64,000 nt of DNA from Dryomyza anilis (GCA_951804985.1 OX638135.1:71205695-71269694), one strand, 5' to 3'; positions 1 to 11,718 are shown, counted from the first letter of the stretch. The notes: a model not told the origin generated them from the sequence alone. Translations and numbers: made by a program.

Positions 1-1112
1 CTTAAAAAAATGTTTATTGGGGAGACTCACAGAAAATACAATATAAATCGAGCATAATTCGACTATTCAGAACCAAAAAGTGACGAAAACATAACGAACT
101 TGTATATTAATACGACAAATAAATTAATCAAATGTCAACCGATGATCATCGTATGATCATCAATATTACGTATTGCGTTAATCAATCGAGATTTACTAAC
201 ACATTGAAAGATTTTGAGGTACGGTGTACGATAATATTACGAATGCTATTTATTAAATTCGTTCGTCATATTTATATAATTTTAATTAAATAAAAGAAAA
301 GTATTCAACAAATTTATAGTCATATTAATTAATAAATTCAATTTGACTGCGAATTTCGGAATAATTATTGAAACTTAACTGTTATTTCAATATCATGCTC
401 ATACAATTATCGTCTTGAAGCAGTCGGTTTTTAGTATGATATTATTATCATATATTTTTATTTGTTGGTCAAAATAATAAACAGATTTATTGAAACAAAT
501 AAATTCTTCGACACGTGCATGGCACGGCGTCGTATTTCTTTTCTGCCATTACACAATGTCTATATGTGTTAGTGCATATTCTGTGTATACATGAGAGCTT
601 GAGATTGAAGATGCCGATACATAATAACCTACGGGAAAAAGACCGATTCATCAGCGTTAATGCATCGCTTCATTTCCATCAGATAGCGCTGCTTGTCCGT
701 AAGAACCTTCATAAAATGTTTACACATGATGTCCTAGTGAAAAAGCGCTGCCCTTAAGCTGACTTTGTAAACGCCATAGAAGCGCTACCATTACGGTGAC
801 GAAAGCAACTCTCTTGTAGCGCTATCCATTTGCTGACTTAAGTAGCGCTAAGTAGCGCTACCCTAATATTAACAGATTCAGTGCTATATTAGCGCTATTT
901 AGAAGTGCTGATCAAGAATCTCGAAAGACAGTGAAAGGGTAGCGCTGCTTGTACGTAAGAACCTTCGTGCGATTTTTACACCGGATGTCCAATGAAAGCA
1001 GCGCTGCCATACTCCGCCTAAAGCAACGCTACAGTAGTACTGAAAGCTACTCTTTCTCTGTATTTAGTGCTTCCAGGGTAGGACTACAAAAAAAGTTATA
1101 TTACGATGCTAT
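1..1112. repeat. AT-rich left edge with degenerate AGCGCT-containing direct repeat
   Basis: No protein-coding signal is visible. From about 684 and again from about 940 the sequence reads TAGCGCTGCTTGT, then a CGTAAGAACCTTC block, followed by similar text ending in GCGCTGCC, so there is a degenerate direct repeat with a period near 256 bases. Several further TAGCGCTA motifs lie between 800 and 900. The short open frames here look like chance. Confidence 0.5.
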
Positions 1113-2995
1113 AAATTACCTATATAAAAAATAAATAATTTTAAGTTCAAATTAGCTTTTTATTTAGATGCATTTATTTGAAACACCGCAAAAATTCATT
1201 ATGAAAAGCAGTGTTATCTTACCTTGTCTTTGTCTGAACTGTAGTTCACTTGACTTAACTTCACTTACGGCCGCACTTCATGAAATCAAACACACTCTTG
1301 TGTTTGATTTCATGCACTCAACAACTAATTCTCATTTTTGCCGAAATAACTGTACTTTACGATCAGCTATTTCGGTTGAGTTGTAAAAAACGAAGCAATC
1401 GCGGAAGAAGTGTCGCTCGTGTATACCATTCAGTGTGCATCCTACGCTGCTAAAAGAAGCAACAAGACATCACAATATTTTTCTTATATATGTGATCTTT
1501 CTATGATATTTTTGGAAGCGAAATAGTATCACAAGTACGTGCTGTCTTTTAGCTACTAAAGGAAGCTACAGGGTAGCACTACAATTTTTTGTTTATATAA
1601 AAAATAAGAAAAAAATATATGATAATTTCTAGCTTCTTTTAGTAGCGTAAAAGAAGCACAAGTATATGCTGCTTTTGTGCAACATCGGGTAGTGCTATTT
1701 TTATTTCCCGTAGGGTATTGGTAAACAAGTACATCAAAACATGTATGCTTGTACGTTATGTTGATTAACTTGTTCGTCAATATTACGTAAACAGACTGAT
1801 GTACGCCGTTTGTCAATATGACGAACAATAGTTTTTTCTGTGTAATATTTTATAAAAAAGAAAATGGATTTTAATTATTTTACTGTTTAATTTATTTTTT
1901 TTAAATGTCGAAATTGAAATTAACTTTTAAAAAATCAGATACATAAAAAGACACTTCCCGTTGCAAAAGATTATAACACATTTGATGTTGGCTTCAGTTT
2001 CCAATAGTTGATTGTTATATATAACAATCAATTATGGAAAACTGAAATCATGCCGAAATCTTTTAGTGTTTGGACTTTTGTGAATCTTTTAATAATATAG
2101 AAACCGCTCCCTGCTTGAAACATACAAGCTTAAAAAAAAACACGTCTACCACATTCTGCTGGCGTCGATTTCCTGCAGCTGTCTTGACATTCGGACTTGG
2201 GCTCGAAGCATAGTTTTGGTGGATAAAAAGTGTTTTTATGTTATTTTTTAACAGCCGTGGGATAAAAAAATATCATGGTATTTTTTATTTCATCGTGGCA
2301 TTATTATTTCATGTGGTATTTATATGATATATTTTAACAGCATAGTTTTTGTTACGTATAATAAATATATACAAATAATTATCATGAAATATGTCTACAA
2401 ATAAATAATTTATGCACCAAAATAATATCAAAAGAAATTTAAGCGAATATTCATAACAATCATATTCGTCTCCTCTAATTTACGAACGCATCAATAGTTT
2501 ATATAAAAACTAACATGCCATTTTAAGACAGAATCTACCCAATAAACATTGTAATCTTTCTGTAAGCTTTTTATAAGGTGAAGTATGTAATTTTTTGTTT
2601 TATAATAAACTTGCGAAATGTTTACGCTGCATAATAATTGTCGGATTTGCGAAACTGGACATTGATTGTAAGCTTACCTTGAAAACTTCACAATAAACAT
2701 TTTTGTAAAGGTTTGCAGACTTAGATTTCTTAATAAGCTTACTAATAAAAAACCATTTCATATATGTTTACAAATTACTTACTTTATATTTGTTAATAAG
2801 CTTATTAACAAAAAGAAACGCAATTAAAAAACAAAATGCGTACGCTCAGACGTTATATTTACTAACGGCATCGTAAAACTCCAAAACAAATTAAATGTCA
2901 ACATCGAAGAAAAGACAATTGTGTTAAGATTGTGTGCAAATTTTGGGCATATTTCTTATATTTGGAGAGAAACATATAAGTACGTGTAAATAATA
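1113..2995 (+). repeat. Interspersed repeat family R1, left copy
   Basis: This stretch matches 56,797-58,590 in the same orientation over nearly its whole length, with small indels. Shorter pieces recur at 24,185-24,510 and, inverted, at about 26,560-26,829. It contains many AAGCTT-centred motifs and a segment (2,840-2,990) that is the unit amplified in tandem at 58.4-59.9 kb. No transposase or RT is seen; it is a non-autonomous repeat of unknown class. Confidence 0.7.
1279..1314. other. Perfect 16-bp hairpin inside R1
   Basis: CATGAAATCAAACACA (1279-1294) is followed by a 4-base loop and its exact reverse complement (1299-1314). In the second R1 copy only the left arm survives (about 56,963), so the hairpin is specific to this copy or has been lost from the other. 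Confidence 0.85.
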
Positions 2996-3212
2996 ATTAA
3001 ATTATGTCTTTGAAACGTAAACAAGATTTCAGATTTCTGAACCAACAATTGGCTCATGTTAAGTATTTAATGGTACGGACATTGATGTTATGGTTCATGT
3101 ATTAATATTTTGTTCATATTAATTCAAAAGTTTTCTAATTAATTTGATAGTATTCCAAAAATTCTGTACCATTAATTTAAAAAATTGAATATTATTATTT
3201 TTAATATATATA

Positions 3213-3425
3213 CACCCAGACAAAAATTTCCTCAAATCCCATTAAAATTGGTTAATAGGACAATTATTGATTTAATAGTATACAAAAATAAAAATGTTCA
3301 TATAAACTCAATGGCAATGTCATGGTATTTTCTAGTATTTAATGGTATTTTCCGATTAAAATAATAATTTATCCTATTGAATATTTTTAATAGTAAAAAA
3401 CTTTATATAGTATTTTTTCTGGGTG
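3213..3425. mobile_element. Short TA-flanked DNA element (family CACCCAGAAAA)
   Basis: The element begins CACCCAGA and ends TTCTGGGTG, with TA on each side, as expected of a TA-targeting cut-and-paste element. Close relatives lie at 15,834-16,052 and 27,930-28,148. At 213 bp it has no coding capacity and is a MITE. Confidence 0.75.
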
Positions 3426-3442
3426 TACAATATATATACATA

Positions 3443-5050
3443 CACCCAGAAAAAATAATGGTAAATTGATAGTATTTCAATAGAAAAACAATAATTTATA
3501 CAATTAAAATTGGTCAGTAGGATGCGTCCCATCAGTTCAGAATTATTGAAACTCTTAATACAATGTGTGGTTGTACCATAAATTTTATAATGTGATATTG
3601 TAATGTCAATAAGAATGACATATAAAAATTTAATGATACGTTTTATTAATTTTATGGTATAGTCGAATTACATTTTCCTAATAATTTATTAAAACAAAAA
3701 TGTATTTTAGTTAATTTATTGTATATATTATTTTATTTAAATGTCGAAATTGATATCAATTCCCTTCTTCGATTTCTATACAAAAATAATTTAGAAAATA
3801 ATTTTTTAAAATATGATGCAATCAAAATACCATCTTGAAATTTTGCATGAACATTAACAATAAATTGACGAAAATTTAGGATTTTTTTCAGAATTTTAAA
3901 AAGGGTCCTTTTTAAGGACCACAATTTTGAAGTGCAAGGATAATGACCACGGGCCACATGTTACCGTTTGGAAATTACAACTTAATTTTTCTAAAAGCTT
4001 GTTCTATTAGCTTTAAAACGAGCTATTAACGGAGTTTCTTTTTTTCCAACTTTGAGCCACTGTATCTCTGGAAGTAGTGGTCGGAAAAAATAAAAAATAA
4101 ATGGTTTAGTGCATGTCTCGATACCCTTTATCAGTTGCCAAAAGTTCATTAAGATCGAAAAGGTAAAATCTCAAATTTGACTTTTTTTGGTCGATTTGAT
4201 GTGGAATGGCCCATATTCTGTTCGACGAAGAAATGAATTATGTTCCATAAACAAATATATATTGTTTGAAAAATATTTTTTAGCCTTTATAATAAGGAGG
4301 AAAACTTGTACGTCAATTTACATACAAGTTAATTAAAGTGCTGTTTTGCATTTTGTTTTGTTATAATTTTAATACACAGAAACAGAAACAAACGCTAACA
4401 CAATAGAAAATAATATAATGAATCGAAGCGTCATGACGCGTTGTTTAATTTTCTTACAAAAAATTGTAAATTAAACAAATGGCCTGTTGACATAACATTT
4501 TGTTTTGTTATAATTTTAATACACAGAAACGGAAACAAACGCTAACACAATAGAAAAATAATAGAATGCATCGAAGCGTCATGACGCGTTGTTTTTTTTT
4601 TTCTTAAAAAATTGTAAATTAAACAAATGGCCTGTTGACATAACGAAAATCCGTTTTGTTTATGTAACTCAGAATTATATTGTATTGTAATATTAACAAA
4701 TACAGCCTTTCTATTTACAAAAACAATTGTCCTTGTGACAAATAATGATTTGAATGAAAATGGTTTTATACTTGTTATTAAATAACAATTGTAAAACCTT
4801 TTTTTTTTGTTTAATGAGTAATTTAAAATTTGTAAGATTTACAAGTATTTTTTAATTTAAATAGTACAGAAAAATGACTGGTACGGATAATAAAATTTTT
4901 GTGGGAGGTACAAAAGATTTAAAAATTAGTGTGTACAAAAAATAAATCTTTTCATATAAATTCAATGGCAATGTCATGGTATTTTATAGTATTTAGTGGT
5001 ATTAAATTTAAAAAAAAAACTATTATATATAATTTTTTTTTTTCTGGGTG
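3443..5050. mobile_element. Longer composite element with CACCCAG / CTGGGTG ends
   Basis: Starts with CACCCAGAAAAAAT at 3443 and closes with TTCTGGGTG at 5050. Its terminal blocks, including GGATGCGTCCCAT near 3520, recur in reverse orientation in 24,576-25,444 and 27,450-28,748. The interior holds the tandem duplication at 4,348-4,643 and is otherwise non-coding. The exact outer limits are inferred from the termini. Confidence 0.5.
4348..4643 (+). repeat. Two tandem copies of a ~147-bp unit with an inverted GCGTCATGACGC core
   Basis: 4,348-4,491 and 4,493-4,643 are near-identical, each running from TTTTGTTTTGTTATAATTTT to GGCCTGTTGACATAAC. Each contains the 12-bp palindrome GCGTCATGACGC. 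A third, diverged unit lies at 60,110-60,240, where the palindrome is extended to 20 bp. Confidence 0.8.
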
Positions 5051-6758
5051 TAAACACGAATAAAAACATGTTCGTTTTGTACGTCATTCTGCATGTTTTC
5101 TCAAAATGGTTTGAGATAATCCACATTATTTAACGAGTCATTGGTAAGGACTCAATGTATTTAATATAAATTCATTACATTTTTTATTTATTACAGAAAA
5201 TAAATAATACCACAAACATCAATTAAGGCAACGGACTCAAAACAAAATTCAGACTCAAGTATTACAATCAATTATTGGAAACTGAAGCGAACATTAAGTA
5301 TGTTTAAAAAGTGAATATCAATTTCGACATTTAAGTAAAATAAATTAATTAAAAAACATTTTTGTTTTAATAAATTATTAGGAAAATGTAATTCAACTAT
5401 ACCATAAAAATAATAATAATACATATTATATAAATTGTATAGGTATTTCATTTTACGATTAAATGATCACATTATAAAATAAATGGTACAATAATACATT
5501 ATATTAACACCCCAATAAACCAAAAACCTGGATATTAAGTAATTTTCGAATGCACTCAGAAAATTTTGACAGATAAATTTTTAACTCGGCTCATGTTAAA
5601 TATACATGATAAATTTTTCTACAGAAAACAAAAACAATTTTAAAAATTAACAAGATATTTTTTACATGGTTCATATTGTTAAAATAACACGGGGGGAATT
5701 CAGCATGATAACATGATCACAGTGTTAAATTTACGCGTAGAAGTGTTAAATTAATACGATATATTGTTACACGTATATCAATGACATTTGAAAATTTCAA
5801 ACAAATATTTTATTAATTGGCGCTTATTCAACAATTCTTTTAATTTTGCATTTATATGTATATATATATAACATTTACTATAGACTGACGATGGATTTAC
5901 ACGATTTCAAATTTATATGGAGAATTTTTTCAGCGAAATCCGAAGATAGAAAATGGACCCGTCAGGACATCATTTCACACCAAAATCGACTATTTCAAAA
6001 TTTAAATAAAATGAGGTCTTCCAAAGGCAATAATCTAAAAAAGTGGGTAAAAATTCAGATAAAATTTGTATTATATTCTTTACATCAAATATTGCGTCAT
6101 TTTGCAGCGAAATGGTTAATTGTGCGTCTCTGACGCAGACTGGGTGTTACAAACGGTGTACCAAACTTACTATACTCTTGGGCATTTGTAGGGCATAAAA
6201 ATAATAGAGCAAATTTATGTGAAAATAGAAGTTTCCTTAGGAAGTTTCTCACAATCCCCCCTTAGACGTCAGAAATGCACAACGAACGACCCCGCTATAA
6301 AATGAGGAAAATATTGGATATCCTTTGAACCCTTTCGGACCCCAAGCGTCTAAACCAGACGTGAAGGAGTATATGTTTATATCTACTGACCATGTAAATC
6401 AAGATTTTAAACGAAAGTAAATTTTATTAATTGTTGTATAGGAAATAACAAAAATGAATTAATTAATTAATTAGTTACCAGATTTCGATACATTTAATAT
6501 TTCTATATATATATGGAAAACAATGGGAACATGTTAATAGAACGAGAGTATTAATGTTAATTTTACACGGTTTATCATGTATAACATTATTAAATTAACA
6601 GTACTAAAAGGTAAAACAAAGCGATGAATCAAGTCAAATTGACATTTTTCAATTTTAATTTAACAAAACATCGAATTATTCTAACAAGTTATCAAATGTA
6701 AATCTAACATTATACAACAGTTACATTTATAATGTTACATTTATAATTATACAACAGT
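5051..6758. other. AT-rich intergenic stretch, no gene recognised
   Basis: The open frames here (longest about 95 codons near 5,846) show no motif I recognise. A less AT-rich block at 6,130-6,370 stands out from its surroundings but matches nothing else in the window. The stretch ends at the target duplication of the RTE element. Confidence 0.5.
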
Positions 6759-6819
6759 TACATTATTAGGGGACTATGGGGGCGATTATCACAAGGCAAC
6801 GTGTCTGAGTGCTTCAACA

Positions 6820-6971
6820 TGGCGAAGCCAGCGCAATCCTTGTAGGTGTCGTCTCAAGTCAACTCACTGGTCACCAGAATTGACAAATTGTCAAATGGTG
6901 ACACCTCCACTTCGGTGGAAGTCCTCCTCGTGGAAGTCCCTGGAAACGGCGCTCTACACCACCCGGTGTAG
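6820..6971 (+). promoter_or_regulatory. Structured 5' leader of RTE-A
   Basis: Three compact hairpins can be read directly: TGGC-GAA-GCCA (6820-6830), TCCAC-TTCG-GTGGA with a UUCG-type loop (6906-6919), and CTACACC-ACCC-GGTGTAG (6954-6971). Most of the leader is also recognisable in the decayed copy at 44.6-44.8 kb. It presumably carries promoter or RNA-structure functions, but the actual role is inference. Confidence 0.5.
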
Positions 6972-7054
6972 AAGTCGGCTAAAGTGAGTGGCGAGCATCT
7001 CCCTCAGAGTGAGGGTTCGTGCGTTGGGTTTGGGTCCCACCACGGAAAAAACCT

Positions 7055-10000
7055 ATGCGCCCAATGAAAACAAAAAAGAAGCCTCGGATAACGACCGATT
7101 ACAACGATGACGACCCACGCAAACGTTTTAAGGACCATGATTTACGGATATGCACCTGGAATGTCCGGACCCTTTATAGGGAAGGTGCCTCTATCCAGCT
7201 GGCAGATGTCCTCGAAAAATATAAGGCTGACATCACCGCTATCCAGGAGATGCGATGGACGGGACAGGGCTGTTCGAAACAAGCGTCCTGTGATATCTAC
7301 TACAGCTGCCATGCGGAGAGACACGAATTTGGATGTGGATTTGTGGTCGGCAAGAGACTCCGCCACCTTGTCTCTAGGTTCACGCCCGTGGACGAAAGGC
7401 TGGCAACAATCCGCATCAAGGCTAAATATTTCCATATCAGCCTAATTTGTGCACACGCTCCGACGAACGAGAAAGATGACGAGACAAAAGAGCGCTTCTA
7501 CGAGCGCCTAGACAACGCATACGAGCGCTGCCCCCGCCACGATATCAAAATCGTGCTAGGCGATTTTAACGCCAAGGTGGGCAGAGAAGCCATCTATTGT
7601 CCCACAATCGGAAAATTTAGCCTCCATGCCAACACTTCCGATAACGGAACGAGACTAATCGACTTCGCCGCAGCACGAAACATGGTAGTTAGTAGCACTA
7701 GATTCGAACATTTCGATATCCACAAGGCCACATGGTTGTCGCCCGATCAAAAAACTCGAAATCAAATTGATCACGTTGTGATTGACGGAAGGCACTCTTC
7801 AAGCGTGATGGACGTACGCACTATCCGAGGTGCCAATATGGACTCGGATCATTACCTTGTAGCAGCCAAGGTCCGCACACGCTTAAGCGCTGCGAAGAAC
7901 GTACGGAACCAAACGCAGAGAAAGCTAGACGTCGGAAAGCTGCAATCACAACAGACAACGCAAGCCTTTTCCACTCGACTCTCACACCTGCTTAGACAAA
8001 GCACTCCTCCTCTCGATGATATAAGCGCGCAGTGGAATCATATCTCCTGCTCTATGCGTACGGCTGCCGAAGAGGTGCTTGGATTCCAACGCCCCCTGAG
8101 GAATCAGTGGTATGACCAAGAGTGTCGCGCGGCCACTGCAGAGAAAGACGCTGCGTACAAATCCACCCTGCAGTCAGTAGCTACGCGAGCTGCGAAGGAG
8201 CGATACAAAGAGAAGAGGAGGGAAGAGAGACGTCTTTTCAGGCGAAAAAAAAGCGAGGCAGAAAGACGTGAGTGTGAGGAGATTGAGATGCATGGGGACA
8301 GGAATGAGGCTCGAAAATTCTTCGAGAAAATAAGACGCCTAGCCGGAGGTTCGAAATCCGGAGCCTCTTCCTGTAAAGATGAGAACGGAAATCTAGTGAC
8401 AGATATCCAGAGCACACTGAAAATATGGAGGGATCACTTCTCTAAACTGCTGACCGGTGATGATGACCTCAATTCCACCGATAGAGAAGCAAACCCGGCA
8501 ACCCCAGTACTTGATGACGACGTTGAGATTCCGCCACCCGACCATGACGAGGTCAGAACAGCCATTGCTCGGCTGAAAAACAACAAAGCCGCAGGTGCTG
8601 ATGGCCTGCCTGCTGAATTGTTTAAGACCGGAGGCGAAGAGCTAATAGAGAGCATGCACGAGCTCGTAAGCAGAATATGGTCGGATGAAAGCATGCCAAG
8701 TGACTGGAACCTCAGTGTACTCTGCCCAATCCTTAAGAAAGGGGATCCCACTATCTGCGCCAACTACCGTGGGATCAGCCTACTCAATATCGCATACAAG
8801 GTTCTATCGAGCGTATTATGTGAAAGACTGAAGCCCATCGTCAACAGACTGATTGGACCTTATCAGTGCGGCTTCAGACCTGGAAAGTCCACCATAGACC
8901 AGATTTTCACATTGCGCCTAATCCAGGAAAAGACCCTAGAAAAACAGATCGACACCTACCACCTATTAGTCGACTATAAAGCCGCCTTCGACACTCCGAT
9001 AAGGGAACGATTATACGCCGCAATGTCTGAGTTCGGTATACCTGCGAAACTTATAAGACTTTGCAGGATGACCCTGAGCAACACACGTTGCTCAGTGAGA
9101 ATAGGAAAAGACCTCTCCGAGCCATTTCATACCGAACGAGGTTTCAGACAGGGTGACTCCCTATCGTGCGACTTTTTTAACTTATTGATGGAGAAAATAG
9201 TTCGAGCTGCCGAACTCCGTCAAAGCGGCACTATCCTCAACAAAAGTGTCATGCTGCTCGCATATGCCGACGATATTGATATCATTGGCAGGAGCACACG
9301 AGCAGTCAGCGCAGCATTCTCCAGATTGGAGAAAGAGTCGCGTCGAATGGGTCTAGCGGTGAACGAGGACAAGACGAAGTTCCTTGTGTCAACAAGCAAA
9401 AAAGAGTCCGTGCGTCTTGGACAAAAAGCTGATTTTGACACCCACAAGTTCGACATTGTGAAGGACTTCGTCTATCTGGGATCCAGCGTAAACAGCAACA
9501 ACGACGTCAGCCTGGAGATCAAACGGAGAATAACTCTTGCCAACAGGTGCTACTTTGGGCTCAGTAGGCAATTGAGAAGCAGAGCCCTCTCTCGCCGGAC
9601 AAAAATAACGCTCTACAAGTCACTCATCATGCCCGTCCTACTTTATGGTGCAGAAACATGGACGCTGGCCACCACCGATGAGAGAGTACTGGGAGCGTTC
9701 GAGAGAAAGATTCTCCGTAAAATCTTTGGCCCTATCTGCTTTGCTAACGAGTATCGAATCAGGATGAACCACGAGCTATATGAGTTATTCGACGACATTG
9801 ACATAGTCAAGCGCATCAAGATCCAGCGGCTTCGCTGGCTAGGTCATGTCGAACGAATGGATGAAAACACTCCAGCCAAGAAGGTGCTTGAATCGAAACT
9901 CGAAGGTGGACAGCGTAGAAGAGGGCGTCCAAATCTGCGTTGGAAAGACCAAGTTGAGGACAACCTGGCAACGCTTGGTATTTCTAACTGGCGTCAGCGC

Positions 10001-10063
10001 GCGCAAAGCAGATCCGACTGGCGCGGCTTCATCTCAGCGGCCAAAACCGACCCACGGTTGTAA
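7055..10063 (+). CDS. RTE endonuclease-reverse transcriptase polyprotein, intact
   Basis: The single protein of the LINE nicks target DNA and copies its own RNA there (target-primed reverse transcription). The first ATG of the frame is at 7,055, giving 1,002 codons; the open frame extends 12 codons further upstream without an ATG. An exonuclease/endonuclease/phosphatase domain fills roughly residues 30-275, with TWNVRTLY (Asn near 36), IQEMRW (catalytic Glu), GDFNAKVG near 167-174 and SDHYLV near 265. RT occupies about 500-800, with AAFD in motif A and YADD near 736. The C-terminal part contains LYGAETWTL and GGQRRRGRPNLRWKDQV, usual for RTE proteins. All key catalytic residues are present and there is no frameshift. 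Similar proteins are often mislabelled craniofacial development protein 2-like in arthropod annotations. Confidence 0.93.
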   Translation: MRPMKTKKKPRITTDYNDDDPRKRFKDHDLRICTWNVRTLYREGASIQLADVLEKYKADITAIQEMRWTGQGCSKQASCDIYYSCHAERHEFGCGFVVGKRLRHLVSRFTPVDERLATIRIKAKYFHISLICAHAPTNEKDDETKERFYERLDNAYERCPRHDIKIVLGDFNAKVGREAIYCPTIGKFSLHANTSDNGTRLIDFAAARNMVVSSTRFEHFDIHKATWLSPDQKTRNQIDHVVIDGRHSSSVMDVRTIRGANMDSDHYLVAAKVRTRLSAAKNVRNQTQRKLDVGKLQSQQTTQAFSTRLSHLLRQSTPPLDDISAQWNHISCSMRTAAEEVLGFQRPLRNQWYDQECRAATAEKDAAYKSTLQSVATRAAKERYKEKRREERRLFRRKKSEAERRECEEIEMHGDRNEARKFFEKIRRLAGGSKSGASSCKDENGNLVTDIQSTLKIWRDHFSKLLTGDDDLNSTDREANPATPVLDDDVEIPPPDHDEVRTAIARLKNNKAAGADGLPAELFKTGGEELIESMHELVSRIWSDESMPSDWNLSVLCPILKKGDPTICANYRGISLLNIAYKVLSSVLCERLKPIVNRLIGPYQCGFRPGKSTIDQIFTLRLIQEKTLEKQIDTYHLLVDYKAAFDTPIRERLYAAMSEFGIPAKLIRLCRMTLSNTRCSVRIGKDLSEPFHTERGFRQGDSLSCDFFNLLMEKIVRAAELRQSGTILNKSVMLLAYADDIDIIGRSTRAVSAAFSRLEKESRRMGLAVNEDKTKFLVSTSKKESVRLGQKADFDTHKFDIVKDFVYLGSSVNSNNDVSLEIKRRITLANRCYFGLSRQLRSRALSRRTKITLYKSLIMPVLLYGAETWTLATTDERVLGAFERKILRKIFGPICFANEYRIRMNHELYELFDDIDIVKRIKIQRLRWLGHVERMDENTPAKKVLESKLEGGQRRRGRPNLRWKDQVEDNLATLGISNWRQRAQSRSDWRGFISAAKTDPRL

Positions 10064-10090
10064 GGGCCATTTAAGTAAGTAAGTACATTA

Positions 10091-10578
10091 AAATTATCGC
10101 ATTGTGAATCAAACCGATAATTCATGTTCAGTTAACAGTATGTAATGTTAATAATTAACATTATGAAATCATGTTAAATTCCTGTATCTTGTTAAAATTT
10201 TACACTATGAATCTGTTTAAAAAAAACAACATGAAATCTGTTTAATTTCTGTTTAAATTTACATGATTTTTTCCCTGAGTGTGTATATTGAACATGGATA
10301 TCAAAGCTTTCACTGGAGAAAAGCGTTCAACTTTTTGTAATTGTAAGTTTGAAAACCATAGCGTTCTCCAGCAAAACTGGTAGCTTTTTATCCAATTGAA
10401 TCTAGCCTTTACCTGAACTTGAACTCCGACATTCAATATACATTCGAGGTTTAACTTAATTGAAAACTATAAATAAAATGTGATTCGACTTTCAAATTAC
10501 ACTTGAATTCAAGCGCATATATTTCACTAATTAAAGGTTTAAATAAAAAATAAAAGAAAACGCATATAAGTTATAATA
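10091..10578. other. AT-rich stretch, no gene seen
   Basis: Between the RTE element and the MICOS-like exon there is AT-rich sequence whose only long frame (10,242-10,436, minus) shows no recognisable motif. I see no element termini in it. Confidence 0.5.
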
Positions 10579-10754
10579 CTATATATTAAAAGGAATTAAA
10601 GTATGTTCTACAGCTGCAACAGCACCTGCACCGGTGGCAGTGTACAGGAACTTCTTGTAAAATCCACGATGTGCCTCGAAGATCAAACCAGTGAATCCAA
10701 TTGCGGCACTGCGATGTATAACATTGCCAGGTTTACGTAAAATATCAATGTTGT
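10579..10754 (-). pseudogene. Possible exon of a MIC26/MIC27 (apolipoprotein O-like) MICOS subunit
   Basis: On the minus strand a possible splice acceptor (CGCAG) ends at 10,755 and is followed by an open stretch with NVIHRSAAIGFTGLIF and RGFYKKFLYTATGAGA. This resembles the conserved core of the APOO/APOOL family of inner mitochondrial membrane proteins: a glycine-rich membrane segment, then an RRGxxKKLxY-type block and a second small-residue segment. After GAGAVAAV the expected CYP block is missing and the frame soon stops, so this is either one exon with a donor near there or a truncated fragment. No neighbouring exons were recognised. This is the only host-like coding segment I can point to, and the assignment rests on pattern memory. 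Confidence 0.35.
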
Positions 10755-10931
10755 CTGCGTATGAATGAAAATATATTAATATTTCATAAACCTTGGCCAC
10801 TTACATTGTATATCAGCTCATCGTGCATTTTCCGTGCAGTAAAATTCTCGTTATGACTTTCGTGTTTGGACCTGCGCACTTATATATTAATTGATTTGTC
10901 TGTTTGCTAATTCAAGCGAAAAACAATGATC

Positions 10932-11718
10932 TCACTGATTGTCCTCTTTATATGTATACATTTTATCTTTGATTTGAATTATTTTCTCATTGGTTTCTTC
11001 TATTTCTATGTAATTTTTATTAGGTAAAGATATTATTATTTTTATATCTAATTGTAGAAAATTACGTGGAATCTTAATTGCTATTATTAACATATTATCT
11101 TGTATTTGATTTACTTTAGTTTCTAAGTTTCTTAATTTTTGCATCTGATCTAAATACAACAATTGTTAAAGCAATCCACTATTAATTTTTTTTATTTCTT
11201 CTAATGATTCGGTTATTTTTTGTTCTTTCTTCCTCCACTGCATTTTTAATTACTGTGAGAGATGCGTTAAAATATGTATTAACGACTATTTGCTTGTGTA
11301 TTTATAGCACTATGGTTGTTTTGATCTATCGTATCTAAATGATCTAAAATATCTACTCTGTCATTGTCGTCCATGCCATTTATAGGCGGAACCTACAAAA
11401 TTAACTAATCCTTTCTTTTTACTATATCCATTTGTAATTGATTTTATTTTGGAATTAATAATTTTTATTTCTGTTCTAATCATATTTTTTTGTCGATATC
11501 TATATGGGCAATATTAGCTTCAATTGTTAATAGTATTTTCATTATATCATTAATGTCGATAATATGCAAGACAGTGGTGGTTTGAATCGTTATTTCGACT
11601 TGTTTAATCTTTACGTGTGTATTGGGTTGACTTGTAACGTTGTTTGACATGGTAGTACCATCATTATTAACACTATTGTTAACAGACCCTGAAAATTTAA
11701 AAGGTTTTTTATATTTAA
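10932..11718 (-). pseudogene. Gypsy B, end of pol and downstream (possibly env-like) remnant
   Basis: This minus-strand coding remnant starts at the Polinton target site. The first part (FKFSG, then an Asn-rich stretch) continues the integrase C-terminal tail from 46,836-47,097. Downstream are broken frames including LDHLDTIDQ and heptad-rich text such as LRNLETKVNQIQDN near 11,110, suggesting a coiled coil. In errantiviruses the gene after pol is env, and a helical segment would fit there, but I cannot identify a fusion peptide or membrane anchor. Multiple stops interrupt it. Confidence 0.4.

Larger units (their letters stand above)
6766..10083 (+). mobile_element. RTE-clade LINE, apparently full length (RTE-A)
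   Basis: The element runs from GGGGACTATGGGGG-like leader sequence to a TAAG tail repeat directly after the stop codon. A candidate 7-bp target duplication TACATTA lies at 6,759-6,765 and 10,084-10,090. The 5' leader is shared with the decayed reverse copy ending near 44,795, which supports the 5' boundary. The tail of short tandem repeats instead of poly(A), and a single long frame with endonuclease then RT, are typical of the RTE clade. The element is markedly richer in GC than its surroundings. With its frame intact it is the youngest-looking element in the window. Confidence 0.85.

Noticed and set aside
6766..6860. HDV-like self-cleaving ribozyme at the RTE 5' end
   Set aside because: A GGCGAAGCC string recalls the HDV catalytic joint, but it is explained by a local TGGC-GAA-GCCA hairpin and I could not find a matching P1 or P2 pairing.
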